Shown: positions 1-11,835, counted from the first letter of the stretch. The stretch is 61,857 nucleotides of DNA from Folioceros fuciformis (GCA_049999805.1 JBNGIO010005482.1:1-61857), one strand, 5' to 3'. The notes: a model not told the origin generated them from the letters alone. Translations and numbers: made by a program.

Positions 1-236
1 GGGTCTGGGACCGGAGGTCGCAGACCTGGGGTGGGCCAACAACGGGATCATGTCCGAATGTTTGAGCCGAAAAAGGGAGGAAGAGGGGATGGAGGCGGGG
101 CCCCCAGCACATGGCTGGCGACCACGGTCGGGAGCAAGGCAGACCGTCCAGCCTTTACGTCAAATGAACGGGAAGGACATTCAACCAAACATCCTGCAAT
201 TTGCAAAGCGAAGCGAAGCAAACCCACAGGCCAATC

Positions 237-272
237 CAAGCTTGAAGCAAAAGCAAAAGCAAAAGCGAGAGC
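237..272. repeat. Imperfect GCAAAA hexamer repeat
   Basis: A short run of AAAGCA-like hexamers (about five units). It is simple-sequence DNA with no associated gene. Confidence 0.6.
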
Positions 273-340
273 CAAACAGCTGCCAAAGCCCTGCCCCATA
301 ATCTCCACTCCATGCCGCGCTCACACCGTGGTGTGTTCCG

Positions 341-380
341 TTCCGGATTCCGGATTCCGGACTCCGGACTCCGGAATCCC
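341..380. repeat. Short tandem repeat of a GGATTCC/GGACTCC unit
   Basis: Five or so copies of a seven-base unit (TTCCGGA followed by TTCCGGA or CTCCGGA) lie head to tail. The unit is partly palindromic, so the block can fold on itself. Confidence 0.6.
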
Positions 381-501
381 AACTTTCCTTCTTCCCGGGC
401 CTGGACGCCACGCACACATCCAGACACAACGCGCAGCGCGGAGCGCACCGCACCGGACGGGACGGGACCGGAGTGCAGGAAACAAAAATACGTATGTAAT
501 G

Positions 502-526
502 TAAATAAATAAATAAATAAATAAAT
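502..526. repeat. (TAAA)n microsatellite
   Basis: Six uninterrupted TAAA units. Confidence 0.9.
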
Positions 527-1734
527 GGGCCCCGCGGCACTGGCCCCAAGTCCGCGTCCACACCGCCACCCCTTGCTCCAGGTCTTTTCTGGTGTCACGT
601 CACGCGCGCCCGCACAGCCTTCGTTTTTCTTTCATTCCTTTTTCTTTTCTTTTATGTTTCTTGTGCAGACGCACTTGGCAGCCCGTCCCGGCGCCCGCCT
701 TTCCCGGGCTGCCTGCCTTTGCGTCTTTGTTGACTGCCGGTACGCCGGTACGCCGACCGGCCCGGTCGCGCGACTCCGTCCACTCCTCACGATCCACCAG
801 TCGTACGTACCGCCTTGCCTGCATCTCTGCTTCCGCCTATCACAGCCCGACCAAAAAATGGCTGCCGACCTGTGCCCATTTTCTATCCCTTTAAGCCCTG
901 CTCCAGGCCCCAGGCCCCAAGCCCCAGGCCCAGCCCAGCCGAGGCTTGCCTTGCCCCCCATGTTCACAAGTCAATGCTCTTCACACCACTTTCCCACAAC
1001 GGTGCGGGATCTTCTTTCCATTTTCAACTTCAAAATCATTTTAATCTATTGAGCACTAGCGCAAGAGTGTCACATAGGATCACACTCTTGGACCACATCT
1101 TTGTCCTCTCCTCTCCTCCTTCCGCCTTTCTCCTTTGCGCAAGTACATGATGGGTGATGGCCGAATCAGTTTCCACGACCTGTCATATATTACATATATG
1201 TATCTCCATGCCACCACCTTCTTCATCAGCATTGTGTCAATGCTGACCTATTATACTACCTTCCTCATCGGGTGGGTTTTCGGGCTAGACCTTTATTTTG
1301 TTTGTACATTGCATAGATGAGAATGCTAGGGAGCTTGTTTTGCTATAAATTGTACATGTTACAACTGAGCTCAACCCTCCTACAGTGGTCTACCACCCAC
1401 TTGTGGAATAGAGTACTACTTGCTAGAACCACCACCACTCTCTTCCACTGCTAGCAGCACACCTCACTATAGTAGTATATGCTAGCTTGAATTGTTGTCA
1501 CTTCCTTCCATTTTGCAATGCACAATCGTTTACATGCTAGGACATTCCAACTACTGAGACCTTTTGAACTACTCTACCAAGAATAACACAGCTTGATACA
1601 AATCCACCTACTCCTAGCGAGTGCTACTCATTCATTCTGGAAGCACAATTCACAGATGTGTGCACGTGTGTAGATTCTAGAATCCACCCACTCTCTTTGA
1701 GTGTGACACACATTTGTTGGTTTGGCACCATCCC

Positions 1735-2010
1735 TGAGCGTCCTTGCCAAAGTGCTACCCACTTCCTTTGGAGGCCTTGCCAGAATAGATGCCATTGGCA
1801 AGTGTTGTCGGAACATGGAATGCCACCCATTTCCTCTAGTGGCAAGTGTTGTCTGAACATGGAATGCCACCCACTTCCGCCTAGTCTGGCGCCTGGCCTT
1901 GCCAGAAAAGATCCCACTGGTAAGTGTTATACGTTGCAAGGTTAGAGCAGATTCCACTAGCGAGTGTTGTTAGAGCATTCCACTAGCAAGTGTTGTCAAA
2001 ACGCAACATT
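1735..2010. repeat. Degenerate tandem repeat with a GCAAGTGTTGTC core
   Basis: At least five diverged units carry variants of CCACTAGCAAGTGTTGT, alternating with copies of GGAATGCCACCCA and CTTGCCAGAA. Spacing is irregular (about 30-60 bases), so this is an old, decayed tandem array. No coding frame runs through it. Confidence 0.55.
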
Positions 2011-2756
2011 GCATTGTAGAACGCTTGTCATCTTGAATCAATGTATCATTACTCTACTCTGATGGAGGCACCCACGAACTAGCCAATATTGTCAGAGTTA
2101 GTGCTGACACGATGTAGAGTGTTGGGCTCGTTACTTGTGTTGTATTGTATTGTACTAAGCATAGCACTATCACTGTGGATGAAGTGTTCTACTCAGATTC
2201 TTCTCTGTCAAACGCAACGGGTCAGTCAAACTGATCTCCTATTCTCTTTGATGGCATAAATGTGGGCTCGTGTGAGATGCAATCCTGTCACTCTTACATG
2301 AAGTACGAGTTCTTGCTGCTGCATGGATATTGTGTGTGGCTTGAGGAGAATCTCCTTAACCTACACACAAGGTGGAGGTTCATCCTATGAACTCCACCTC
2401 AAGGATGACTTGTTAGACCTGCTAGTCCAAGATGCACTAACATGTTTTCATAGTCCCTCATTTCACCCAAGAAAGAATCTACGAAGATATCATTGCTAAG
2501 GAAGATGGACATTGCCACACAAATAAAGCAAAACAAAACTCATAAGTCACATGGTTGTCCACAACACACGGAAGATCGAAAATCACGCTATCATTGTTTA
2601 GAGTACAGGAAGGATATACGTATGTATGTTCTATTCTGTTTGGTCATCGAGAGATGGCTTCTCCGCAACAGCTATGGCCGAAAGGCAAGTACACATGAGG
2701 TGGATGATTGATGAGCATAATATACGTATGTTGAGATCTGGCGCTCCAAATTCGCA

Positions 2757-2836
2757 GGGCACGGCAGGGCACGGCAGGGAAGGGCAGGGCACGGCAGGGA
2801 AGGGCAGGGCACGGCAGGGAAGGGCAGGGCAGGGCG
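2757..2836. repeat. GC-rich 20-bp minisatellite
   Basis: Three near-perfect copies of a 20-base unit (GGGCACGGCAGGGAAGGGCA) start at 2767, 2787 and 2807 and are flanked by partial units. One strand is almost entirely G and A with regular G-triplets. Confidence 0.85.
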
Positions 2837-3289
2837 TCCCTCGTAAGTGGCCGTGCCGGGCTGGCGACTTTTGGTAGCCCACAATTCAATGGCTCTGGAC
2901 AGTCGTTCATGAAGGAAGGTGATGTCTATGAGTATGGAAGCAACGGACACGCGTACAAGCCGCCGTTCCGTCTGAACAGCATGGAGTGGGCGGCGTGTGA
3001 ACGGAACGGGGATCCAAGGGACGGAGACTGGGACATGGCCTGGAGCCGGGTCGTAATGGCGCGCGGACCGTACCATGGGGCCAGCCGACTGCCCGTAACG
3101 TCACATGCAGCGCAGGAGCAGGCCAGGCCGCGCAGGCACTGGACACTGGCCCAGGCCCCAGGCGGCCAGGAGGGGACAGGCTTCGAGCTTCGCGAATCGC
3201 GTCTCATGAAAGCCACTTGACAATCTGCCTGACTGCCTGTCTGCCCTAATCCGCAAAGGCGCCGTTCACAGAGTTGACGGTCAAACAGA

Positions 3290-3390
3290 AGGGCAGGGGC
3301 AGGGCAGGGCAGGGTAGGGAAGGGCAGGGAAGGGAATGGAAGAGAAGGGAAGGGAAGAGAAGGGAAGGGAAGAGAAGGGAAGGGAAAATA
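3290..3390. repeat. 100-base purine-only tract
   Basis: The plus strand is almost pure G/A. It passes from GGGCAGG units into GGGAA/GAGAA units. It has the composition of triplex- or quadruplex-forming DNA. The reading frames through it on both strands are low-complexity and not credible proteins. Confidence 0.8.
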
Positions 3391-4077
3391 AGGCCTGCCG
3401 AACTGTAAACTGGACCCTGGACTGGAGGCGAATCTTTGTAGGCCAGCCTTGTCCCGTTATGCTGACTCTGGAGGTCAAGGGAATGGGGCCAAGTGGGGTT
3501 CAGTCTTCGCTCTCCCTTCATCACTGTTCTTGTTGTTTTTGCTGCTTATACCCGTGGGGCGTCACCTAAAACCCGGCCATTTCCCGGGGAGGTTTGGATA
3601 CAGTATGGCTGAGGCCTGTGTGTGCCTGTGGGTGATGAGACAGACAGTTGCAGAAAACGGGAGGCGAGTTTTGGCAAACTGGATTCAGGACCGAGATCTC
3701 GAAACTGATCATATTCTCCCTGCAAACACGCCTCCAAATCATGCAAACGCTGCTGCTCCTGCTGCTGCTGCTACAATACATACTAACAAGCTCTGACAGC
3801 CCCGAGGATGGGGGCAGGGCACGCCTGCCGTCGCCTGTCCACGCCAGCCGAGCCCTAGGGCTGTACATGTGGATGAAGGCTAGCGACATGCTCGATGTGT
3901 CGCCATGCCCCAGATGCTGCAGGCTGGTCCCGGAGTGGTGCAGGAAACGGCCATCGCGTCGGACGACAGTGGAGCCAGCGAGGCCTAGGTATGGCAGCAT
4001 GGCGGGATTCGGTATGCACCCAGTGTCTTGTGGGTGTTGGTCAGTGGTCAGTGGGGAGTAGGTGCTACGGAGGGCTC

Positions 4078-4102
4078 TAGAGAGAGAGAGAGAGGGAGGG
4101 AG
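4078..4102. repeat. (GA)n microsatellite
   Basis: About nine GA dinucleotides followed by GGGAGGGAG. Confidence 0.85.
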
Positions 4103-6530
4103 CTTCTGATCACTTCTCTCACAAGGACAGGGCTGCGTACAGCATTTGTTTACTCAGCTCTGCAGCCTGCAGCTTGGAGCCTGGAGCCTAGAGCCTGGAG
4201 GAGGCCTTGGGTTTGTGTGCGAGTTTCAGATGACTGCATATGCAGGCAACACATGCACGAGAACTGGATCAGTTCGATGCTGTTGTGGGATCCAAGCTTG
4301 CGCGGTGCCCGCCCACGAGAAGCTTGGCATGGGTGGGGGACGACGAAAAATCTGCAGCGTTTAGAGGAGAAGATTCCAGCTTCCATGACCAGCTAATGAC
4401 AACTAGTGCGAAAGCCAAGTGTGTGAGTTCCGGTACTCCAGCCATTTCACCAAATGTAATCTCTACAGCTTAAAGAGCGCGGCTCTTGAGCCAAGCCCCG
4501 GGGATGGAAAGCCGAATGGAAACAGTACTACTCCCATCATGCCGGCCCACTCCCGCAATAATCATCACCATTCCCAGAATTCGGATCTCATTGGGCTTGT
4601 GACAAAATGTGGTTCTGCAACTGTACAACCATGGTCTGCACAACCATACTCTGCACACCCAAGTTTGAGCTCTACAAGCTTAAGATACGGCCAGCAACTC
4701 GAGGCCGTTGCTGTTTTTGGGAAGCTAAGAATAGATTCCGGTTGCCGTCTCAGACATGTTTGGCAATTGTTTGTCTGACGTAAGTTGTAGCGAGAAGCGT
4801 TACGCATGTTGGGTGGGTGGCAAGTCGTCGGTAGATCCCGTCGTTTTGGGGTGTTGGGGCCGGGGTGGGCCGAAGCTTGCCCACCTCCCATCCTATCTAT
4901 TTACAGTTTCTTCGCCTCACACGGAGCCAAATTCTGTTTCGGACAAGAAGTCACCATTTTGTCACGTCCCAGCCCTCCCTGTCGGCTGCAACGTTAGGGG
5001 TCGGCCAGCCTGCTAATAATATGGGCAACCGACCATTACATAACATGCTTTCTCCAGTCCACTCACCGTTGGATGGGTACTCAAATGCTGTAGCATGGAG
5101 GTTCATCCTGACCATGCGAGCATCTAAGCCCCACAGGATTCTTAACAAGCTGCTGCACACGGCTTCACTGGATTCTGGTCGGGGAACAGCCCTTGTGTAA
5201 GATCCCCATGTCAGCTCTGAGGACGGATCAGAGATTTCTTCATGCGCCATGCTCGGCGTTGCGGACCTACTCTGTTCACAACTTTCATGCTGCTTCAGTC
5301 CTTAGAGCAGATCTTACAGAGCTGAGGATCTGCGCATGGTTGCTGTGGAAGAACAGCTGGGAACGGGACACCGGTCCTAGAAGAAAACAGTGACTCTGGG
5401 GATACCAGATCTTTGTAGAATTCCAGTCCAGGACCTGGTTTAAACCATAACAGTCAACAACGTTCCTATGGCAATCTTCCATCTTCACGAACAATCTGGA
5501 CCAGTTCCTGTGTCTGGAAAGTAAAAATAGACGACGCGTTCGTTTTCATGTCTCCAACACTTGGGAACAGGCTTCATGAACCGTTATTTCTGCATTGAGA
5601 TACTCGTACGACGACAGACGTCTGACCGGGGTGGCCTCATTTCGTTTTTCGATTTCCAAGCATCTGGAGCGCATTCCACTGTAAACCATTTTCTGAACTG
5701 ATACCTTATCCTATGAGAAAGAGCTGCATAGTCCAGCGCAAGGGACTTACGTATGCCAGAAAGTGGCTTACCGGAACCTTAGCGGCTTCTTCTACCCTTC
5801 CACTATCTGGTTTCAGGGCAACCAGAGGATCACGCAGACGGGCACCTCCTGTGCCCGTCATCCTCACAACCTTCATTTGTCTCAGCAGCCCTAGCTGCAT
5901 CTATTGGTCTCCTTGTGGACAATCTTGCTTTACAGGTAACGTGGTACCCTTGGGAGAGCCTTTCGATAGGCTCCTCCTTGACGGCTATAAGCCAAGACGT
6001 CCAAACTCAGATTCTGTGGCCTTAGGCTTTGTTTGCCGATTCGTAAGCCTTCCTTTCCGACCATACCTCCAATGCTTAGCTCCTCATCTATTATTTACAG
6101 CAGAATGGCATCCATGGACGCAAACAGTACAACGTTCAAGTGCTCAATCCCACTGGCATAATCCAAGTATCCGCTTTGCTCTCGATCTCTGCAAGCAACT
6201 GGCTTCCCAGATGCACGTTTGTGCAGTAGGAAGACAAAAATGACGGAATTAGGTCTAGCAGTGCCTTCTTACTGCATCACTCTATAGAGCTAAAGGACTT
6301 CCTGGTCCATGCCCTGCTCGGAACACCTGCGATTGAAGCTGCCCACATCGCAACCACATCTTTCTCACCCACTCCATCAGCTATGAACACCCCGCGCACT
6401 CTCCAAGATGCTATAATTTGCATGGCACTTACCCTAAATATGGCCGAACTGACTTCCCTATTCCTGGCTCCCGGCCATAAAACCAGGGTTTAATCGCAAA
6501 GGCTGAGCCAGATCTACGTATGCTGCGGCC

Positions 6531-8457
6531 ATGGCCGGGGATGGGCAAGTGGACGATGTGCCCAAGGGGCAGCTCCCTGAGCACCTGGAGCTCCAGCGGA
6601 CGCGAGTGGTGTGCAACCCGGACGCGCCTATCTATGTACGCAAATCACTGTTGCTGCTCAGTTCTCTAACCCCGATTTCATTGACCTCTGCTCTGCTGGT
6701 TCCTGAATTGCTTGAACTGAATTTGCAGACGGACCCGGTGCACTACTCCGGAGCGTATATGTCCTCCGGGGTGGACAACAGCTTGACCTTTGATTCGTTC
6801 CGGAAGTACCTCAGGGTGCAGGTTACTCGGTTGACGGATGATGACATCGAGTTTGAAATCGCTGGTATCGATGCCTCCTTGGCCAACGCCTTCCGGAGAA
6901 TCCTCATTGCGGAGGTTTGGCTGTTGGACAGGCTTGCAGGGATGTTTTAGTCGTCAGAAATGTTGCCAGTACGTGACTCCGTAGCATTTGTCCTGCAGGT
7001 GCCCACGATGGCCATAGAGAAGGTGTTCATTGCGAATAATACTTCCGTCATTCAAGATGAAGTTCTGGCCCATCGGCTGGGTTTGATTCCCATCAAGGCC
7101 GACCCTCGGCTGTTTGATTTTAAGGAAGGTGGGACGTTGGACTGTACCCGATGGATGGTGACAGTCGCTGGATTGTTGTGTGTGTAGGGTAGGAATGCCT
7201 ATGAACGTGGACATGGTGCTGATTGGTTTCAGTGTTGAATGGGGGCTTCAGATGAAGAGGTTGCTTCTGAGAAGAACACTATTGTCTTCAAGCTGGATGT
7301 TAAGTGCTCGCGACAGGGAGAGAGGGTAAAAAATGCATCTGGTGCGTGGACTGTCTCTTCCCCGTCCGTCTTAGCCTTGGCTTGCTGGTTATGAGCTGGA
7401 GAGTGATTTGCTTTGCTGATCTTCTTGTGTTTGTGGCAGTGAAGTCAGACCAGCTCAAGTGGCTACCCCGAGGAAGTGAGATGCCCTTTGACACAAGCAC
7501 CAAGTACACATCTTTTGGTATCAGCCAAGATTCTCTTCCAGCATTTATGCACGATGGCATCGCCCCTCGGTACAGGGACATCATCGTTGCAAAACTGGGG
7601 CATCTTCAGGTACTACATCCATGGCTACCCCCTGCCTGACCTGATTCTGTCCTTCCTACCCGGTCAGAATGCAAATACGCGTTCGGTATCTGACCTCAGC
7701 TTGTTCGCGTCTGACTGTTGATCACAATCGCTGCCTGCTGGGGTGAGCAGGCAATTGAGCTAGAAGCTCATGCAGTGAAGGGAATAGGGAAGACGCATGC
7801 CAAGTGGTCACCAGTGGCTACTGCTAGATATAAAATGCTTCCCGAAGTATGGACGTAATCCAGCTCAGAATCTGTCTTCGCTTTTGTTCACCCACCAGAT
7901 ATGATGCAGGGTGCCTGAACTCCATCGCGTTGCACTCATGCTATTTCTGCTCGTTTCCCCGATAGGTGATATTGAAGGAAGAGTTCACCGGCGACTTGGC
8001 AGATCAGCTTGTTCAAAAGTGTCCTGTGAATGTTTTTGACATTGAAGACGTTGGTGCCGGTATGAGTCTGGCCCATGCCTGAAGCTTTGAAGTCTCCGGC
8101 TGATGTCAGAGCTCCTCTTGTGTGCTAAAACTAGGGTTTTGCTGTAACTGCAGGATGCCAACGTGCCACGGTTGCAAGGCCTAAAGACTGCACTTTGTGC
8201 CGGGAGTGTGTAAGGGACGATGGTTGGGACAAGAAGATCCAACTTCGGCGCGTTAGAGATCATTTTATCTGTAAGCCCGCAGTGCTAGCCTTGTCATGAC
8301 AATGGGTTACGTTCAGCAACACTAATCTTACTCATATCGTGGTTTCTTGACAGTCACTATAGAGTCTACAGGTGCGTTGCCACCAGAAGTCCTTTTCACA
8401 GAAGCGGTCAAGATCCTCGTGGAAAAATGCCAAAGAGTGTATGCCGATCTCTCCTGA
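6531..8457 (+). CDS. RPAC1: DNA-directed RNA polymerases I and III subunit RPAC1 (POLR1C/Rpc40 homologue)
   Basis: This is the alpha-like assembly subunit shared by nuclear RNA polymerases I and III; it pairs with the small RPAC2/AC19 subunit at the start of enzyme assembly. Nine exons join in frame: 6531-6635, 6729-6914, 6999-7128, 7252-7325, 7445-7609, 7751-7846, 7966-8059, 8154-8270 and 8354-8457. They give 356 residues, close to the family length. The alpha-motif signature is clear: [21 protein letters not shown] in exon 2, then [20 protein letters not shown] and [10 protein letters not shown] in exon 3. Later come [16 protein letters not shown], the four-cysteine stretch DCTLCRECV, and the family ending RVYADLS. 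The start is the first ATG and gives the expected acidic N-terminus followed by [13 protein letters not shown]. The gene is convergent with the PPR gene, 193 bases away. A telo-box-like TAGGGTTT sits in intron 7. Confidence 0.95.
8132..8139 (-). promoter_or_regulatory. Telo-box-like motif in RPAC1 intron 7
   Basis: TAGGGTTT on the plus strand is AAACCCTA on the minus strand. The telo-box is a known element near plant ribosome-biogenesis and translation genes, the class to which RPAC1 belongs. Its usual place is the promoter or 5' UTR, so a copy in a late intron may be chance. Confidence 0.3.
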
Positions 8458-8650
8458 AGAAACAGTGGGAAGGCACAAAAGTCTTGCTGCGATAGTCCTA
8501 GCGAAGCCCTGCAGTCCAACCCTTCTGGCAAGTATGCAGATGGTTTGAGGCGGGTTTGCGATGGGAATGGGGCGAGTGTTGTTATTAGACAGGAGAAACC
8601 AGCGACTTCCTTTGCTCTTTTCTTGCCCTTGTCCACATGGTTGCACAGGA

Positions 8651-11494
8651 TTAAGGCTTGTCTCTACAAGAACAGGAGCCATCTACGAAGTGGTGTACCC
8701 CGTGTGCGTCTCTGACGATGATCTCTCGTCTTTCAAGGCGGGACATAATCTTGGTGCTGCTATGGCAGTCATTACACATGCGGAGATTTTTGTTGACCAG
8801 TAAAGTTGCCCCTTTTGGGGTGTTCATTAGACCGTAAGCCAAGGCGAGTTTCTCAGCATGTCCGCACAGAGCATCTTCCTTCTCCTGCTCACTCACGGCT
8901 TTCAGGACCAGCTGAGTCTGGGGCACATGACCTCCTTCCCCCTTCAACCTTGAGTTCACACTTCGCACTGCTGTTGAAACCTCAGACCGTTCTTCTCCCA
9001 CCTTGAACTCGTGCACCTTGTTGTTGACCTCGATGCATGCCTTGGCAGGCCTTTTCCAGGCACCTGCGGCCCTTCTGAGACTCTCTACTTTGTCCACGTC
9101 CGTCCACCTGCCAGAGTTTCCGTAGATGTTTCCTAGAAGTACGTAAGGGGTGGCGTTTTCAGGCTGCAGCGACACAAGTCGATCGAAACACAGTTTCCCA
9201 CGCTCCGCATCACTGTGGCGTTTGCAAGCAGTCAGCAAAGACGTCCAGCCCACCACGTCCCTGGGCATAGTCCGCAGAATAGCTTCTGCCTCGTCCAGAT
9301 GACCCGCCCGGCCCAGGAGATCGATCATGCACCGGTGGTGGTCGTCAGAAGGCAGAATGCCATGGTCGGTAACCATCGCCCTAAAGCATTGTTGGCCCTC
9401 ATTCACCAGGCCTGCATGGCTACATGCTACCAGAAGGCAGATGAAGGTAGTGTCATCTGGCTGCACCCCCTCCTCAAGCATCTCCCTAAAGCATTGCAAT
9501 GCCATCTCACCTTTGCTGTGTTCAGCGTAGCCGTTGAGCATGGCACTCCATGTCACCACGTTCCTGGAGGGTAGTCTGTCAAACACTCTCCGGGCATCCT
9601 GCAAGCTCCCGCATTTTGCATACATGTCCACCAGGCAGCTGCCAATGGACACATCCGCTTCCAGCCCCATTTCCTGAATCCGTGCATGCAGCTCCTTACC
9701 CTGACGCAAGGCACCAACGCTTGCACATGCTTGGAGGAGGCACACAAATGTAACCTGATTGGCTGGAGTGATGCCTTCCTGTTGCATACTTGCATACAGA
9801 CAAAGCGCTTCTTGACCCCTTCCCTGCTGGGAGTATCCTGCAATCATCGTGGTCCATGTTACAACATCTCTGGTAGGCAGGCTGTCAAACACCTCGCGTG
9901 CATCCTCCAGGCTCCCACATTTTGCGTACATGTCCACAATGCAGTTTGCAACGACAAGGTCAGCTTCGAGTCCCCTTTGCTTAAGCTCCACATGAAGCTG
10001 CTTTGCCCGATGCAGAGCTCCAGTGCTAGCACATGCTTGCAAGAGGCACACAAATGTGACTCGATCGGCAAGAGTGATCGCCTCCTGTTGCATCGTTGAG
10101 TACAGCGCAAGGGCTTCTTCACCGAGTCCATGCTGGGTGCATCCCGCAATCATGGAATTCCATGTGACCACAGTTCGTGAGGGCAATCTGTCAAACACTC
10201 TGCGAGCATCTTCCAAGCTCCCGCATTTTGCATACATGTCCACCAGGCAGTTGCCGATGAGCTCGTCTGCTCCTAGTCCCCTCTCCTCTATCTGTGCATG
10301 AAACTGCTTGCCCTGTTGCAGGGCTCCTAGACTAGCACAAGCTTTCAGGAGGCACACAAAAGTGACATGATTTGTTAGCATCAGGGAATCCTGTTGCCTC
10401 CTCTCATACAGAGCTAAGGCTTCCCCAGCAAGCCCCTGGTGCACATATCCTGCTATCATGGTGTTCAAGGTCACCACATCTGCTGTGGGCAAGGCATCAA
10501 AAACTCTGCGGGCATCCTTCAAGCTCCCGCATTTCGCATACATGTTCACCAGGCTGTTGCCGACATAGATGTCCATCATATGATCACTGGCCAGAATGTC
10601 ATCGTGGACCTCCGTGCCGGAAACCACATCGTCTGCAAGGGAACAGGCTTTTAGAACGGCCGCAAAGATATGGTTATCTGGCTTCACACACGAACCCCTC
10701 ATCCGTCGATACAGGTTAATAGCCTCCACAGGCTTTCCATGTTGGGCATGGGCCAGGATAACGGTAGCCCACAGATGGGAGTCCGGTGCAGGCACTTTAG
10801 TGAACACATACGACGCCTCCTCCAATCTCCCATGGGAAGCATACATGCCAACAATATGGGTGGCCAAGAATGCGTTTGACTCGTACCCACATTTGGAAGC
10901 AAGAACATGAACTCGCCTGGCAAGAACCAAATCCTTCTGTGACTTGCACAATTTAAGGACACGGTAAAAGAGAGAGACCTTCACAAACAATCCTCTTTGC
11001 ACCAGGAGGTCCAATGCCTCAACGCCCTCCTCCAGCTCACCATCCTCACAATGCCTATTCAGAGCTTTAACCAGAGAATTCCCCTCATACTTTGCTTCCC
11101 TGCACACGCCTCCACCACCAGCCCTCGAGGTTGATGGGGACCAAGCATCCCGCTCAGGTCGCAACCAGTAACGCATGTGTGCAGTTCTCTCGTCGTTGGA
11201 TGTCTTGTGCCTGAAGCCAGGATGATGGGGACTCCTCTCATCCACCCTACTCTCCCAGCGCTGCCTGGAATTCAAAGAAAAATCTGCCCAGGATAACTCC
11301 TGTAGCTCTCTATGAGGATGTTCTTCAGTGCTACGGTTGCCTTCCGGTTGGGCTGGGCGTGCCTTACCTGTTACCATACTAAGCACTGAGGACTGCCCGG
11401 AGCCTGGTTGTAAACCATCAGTCCAGCTCTGTTGGGCGTAAGTAATAACACTGCCAGCATCCAGAATTGACAATGTTGGGAATGCCACCGCCAT
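8651..11494 (-). CDS. PLS-class pentatricopeptide repeat protein with a variant DYW deaminase domain ending in DKP
   Basis: A single uninterrupted 947-codon frame, intron-less as is usual for plant PPR genes. Residues from about 150 to 750 are PPR repeats of the P-L-S type, with recurring VVTWNSMIAG, VTFVCLLQACAS and VDMYAKCGSLEDARRVFD blocks. E1/E2 extension motifs follow (LLTACKRHSDAERGK, YVLLGNIYGNSGRW), then a DYW-type cytidine-deaminase-like domain from about 830 to the end. The domain has the H-A-E catalytic motif at 879-881, the zinc pair C907-x-x-C910, and the second metal cluster HHF...CSC. The terminal tripeptide is D-K-P, not D-Y-W, and the PG box reads KRPAKACIEV. By family knowledge such proteins bind single-stranded plastid or mitochondrial RNA, one repeat per base, and edit it. 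The first ATG is taken as the start; the N-terminus is not strongly transit-peptide-like. The gene is convergent with RPAC1. Confidence 0.93.
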   Translation of the reverse strand: MAVAFPTLSILDAGSVITYAQQSWTDGLQPGSGQSSVLSMVTGKARPAQPEGNRSTEEHPHRELQELSWADFSLNSRQRWESRVDERSPHHPGFRHKTSNDERTAHMRYWLRPERDAWSPSTSRAGGGGVCREAKYEGNSLVKALNRHCEDGELEEGVEALDLLVQRGLFVKVSLFYRVLKLCKSQKDLVLARRVHVLASKCGYESNAFLATHIVGMYASHGRLEEASYVFTKVPAPDSHLWATVILAHAQHGKPVEAINLYRRMRGSCVKPDNHIFAAVLKACSLADDVVSGTEVHDDILASDHMMDIYVGNSLVNMYAKCGSLKDARRVFDALPTADVVTLNTMIAGYVHQGLAGEALALYERRQQDSLMLTNHVTFVCLLKACASLGALQQGKQFHAQIEERGLGADELIGNCLVDMYAKCGSLEDARRVFDRLPSRTVVTWNSMIAGCTQHGLGEEALALYSTMQQEAITLADRVTFVCLLQACASTGALHRAKQLHVELKQRGLEADLVVANCIVDMYAKCGSLEDAREVFDSLPTRDVVTWTTMIAGYSQQGRGQEALCLYASMQQEGITPANQVTFVCLLQACASVGALRQGKELHARIQEMGLEADVSIGSCLVDMYAKCGSLQDARRVFDRLPSRNVVTWSAMLNGYAEHSKGEMALQCFREMLEEGVQPDDTTFICLLVACSHAGLVNEGQQCFRAMVTDHGILPSDDHHRCMIDLLGRAGHLDEAEAILRTMPRDVVGWTSLLTACKRHSDAERGKLCFDRLVSLQPENATPYVLLGNIYGNSGRWTDVDKVESLRRAAGAWKRPAKACIEVNNKVHEFKVGEERSEVSTAVRSVNSRLKGEGGHVPQTQLVLKAVSEQEKEDALCGHAEKLALAYGLMNTPKGATLLVNKNLRMCNDCHSSTKIMSRLERREIIVRDAHGVHHFVDGSCSCRDKP

Positions 11495-11579
11495 GTCGAC
11501 TTATACAAAGCTTCTATCTGGCTGGTTGCATGTTCAACCGACAGTCCTGTCCTGTTCTAATGTCCTCTCCACTAGCCCA

Positions 11580-11835
11580 GTCCACGAGAGAATCCATCAC
11601 ATGTCATGACTGCAGGAGTCACACAAATGTGACAGAATCAATTCCAGCTATGCCTTCTTCTTGCGCTTCGCAGTAGAGACAAAGGGTCTCTATCCCCATA
11701 CCCTGCTGGGAAAGGCCTGCATTCCAGGTCACCACACCTTCGCACGCAAGAACATCGAACACTATTTAAGCATCTTCCAAGCTACCACTCTTTGCATGCG
11801 TGCTCACCAAGCGGTTGGCCACGACGCCATTTCTT
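11580..11835 (-). pseudogene. PPR repeat relic just upstream of the PPR-DYW gene
   Basis: On the minus strand, broken frames spell decayed PPR blocks: a VANRLVSTHAKSGSLEDA-like stretch near 11780-11825, a VVTWNA/LSQQGMGIETLCLY stretch near 11680-11735, and DSVTFV with a stop near 11630. These match the repeats of the neighbouring intact gene in the same order, but stops and frameshifts interrupt them. It is either a truncated tandem copy or the former N-terminal part of a longer PPR gene. Confidence 0.7.

Larger units (their letters stand above)
1..6530. other. Gene-poor stretch upstream of RPAC1
   Basis: No open frame here has a recognisable domain or a convincing chain of splice sites. Frames up to about 175 residues occur (for example 525-1052 and 5713-6243) but are low-complexity or biased in composition. 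The stretch is a patchwork of GC-rich, purine-rich and mixed DNA with several simple repeats, listed separately. The last 250 bases before 6531 should contain the RPAC1 promoter. I see no clear TATA box there. Confidence 0.6.

Noticed and set aside
5713-6243. 176-codon plus-strand frame
   Set aside because: No domain, biased composition, no supporting splice sites and no similarity to anything recognised.
6960-7187. Independent small protein starting at 6960
   Set aside because: It is exon 3 of RPAC1 read into the flanking introns.
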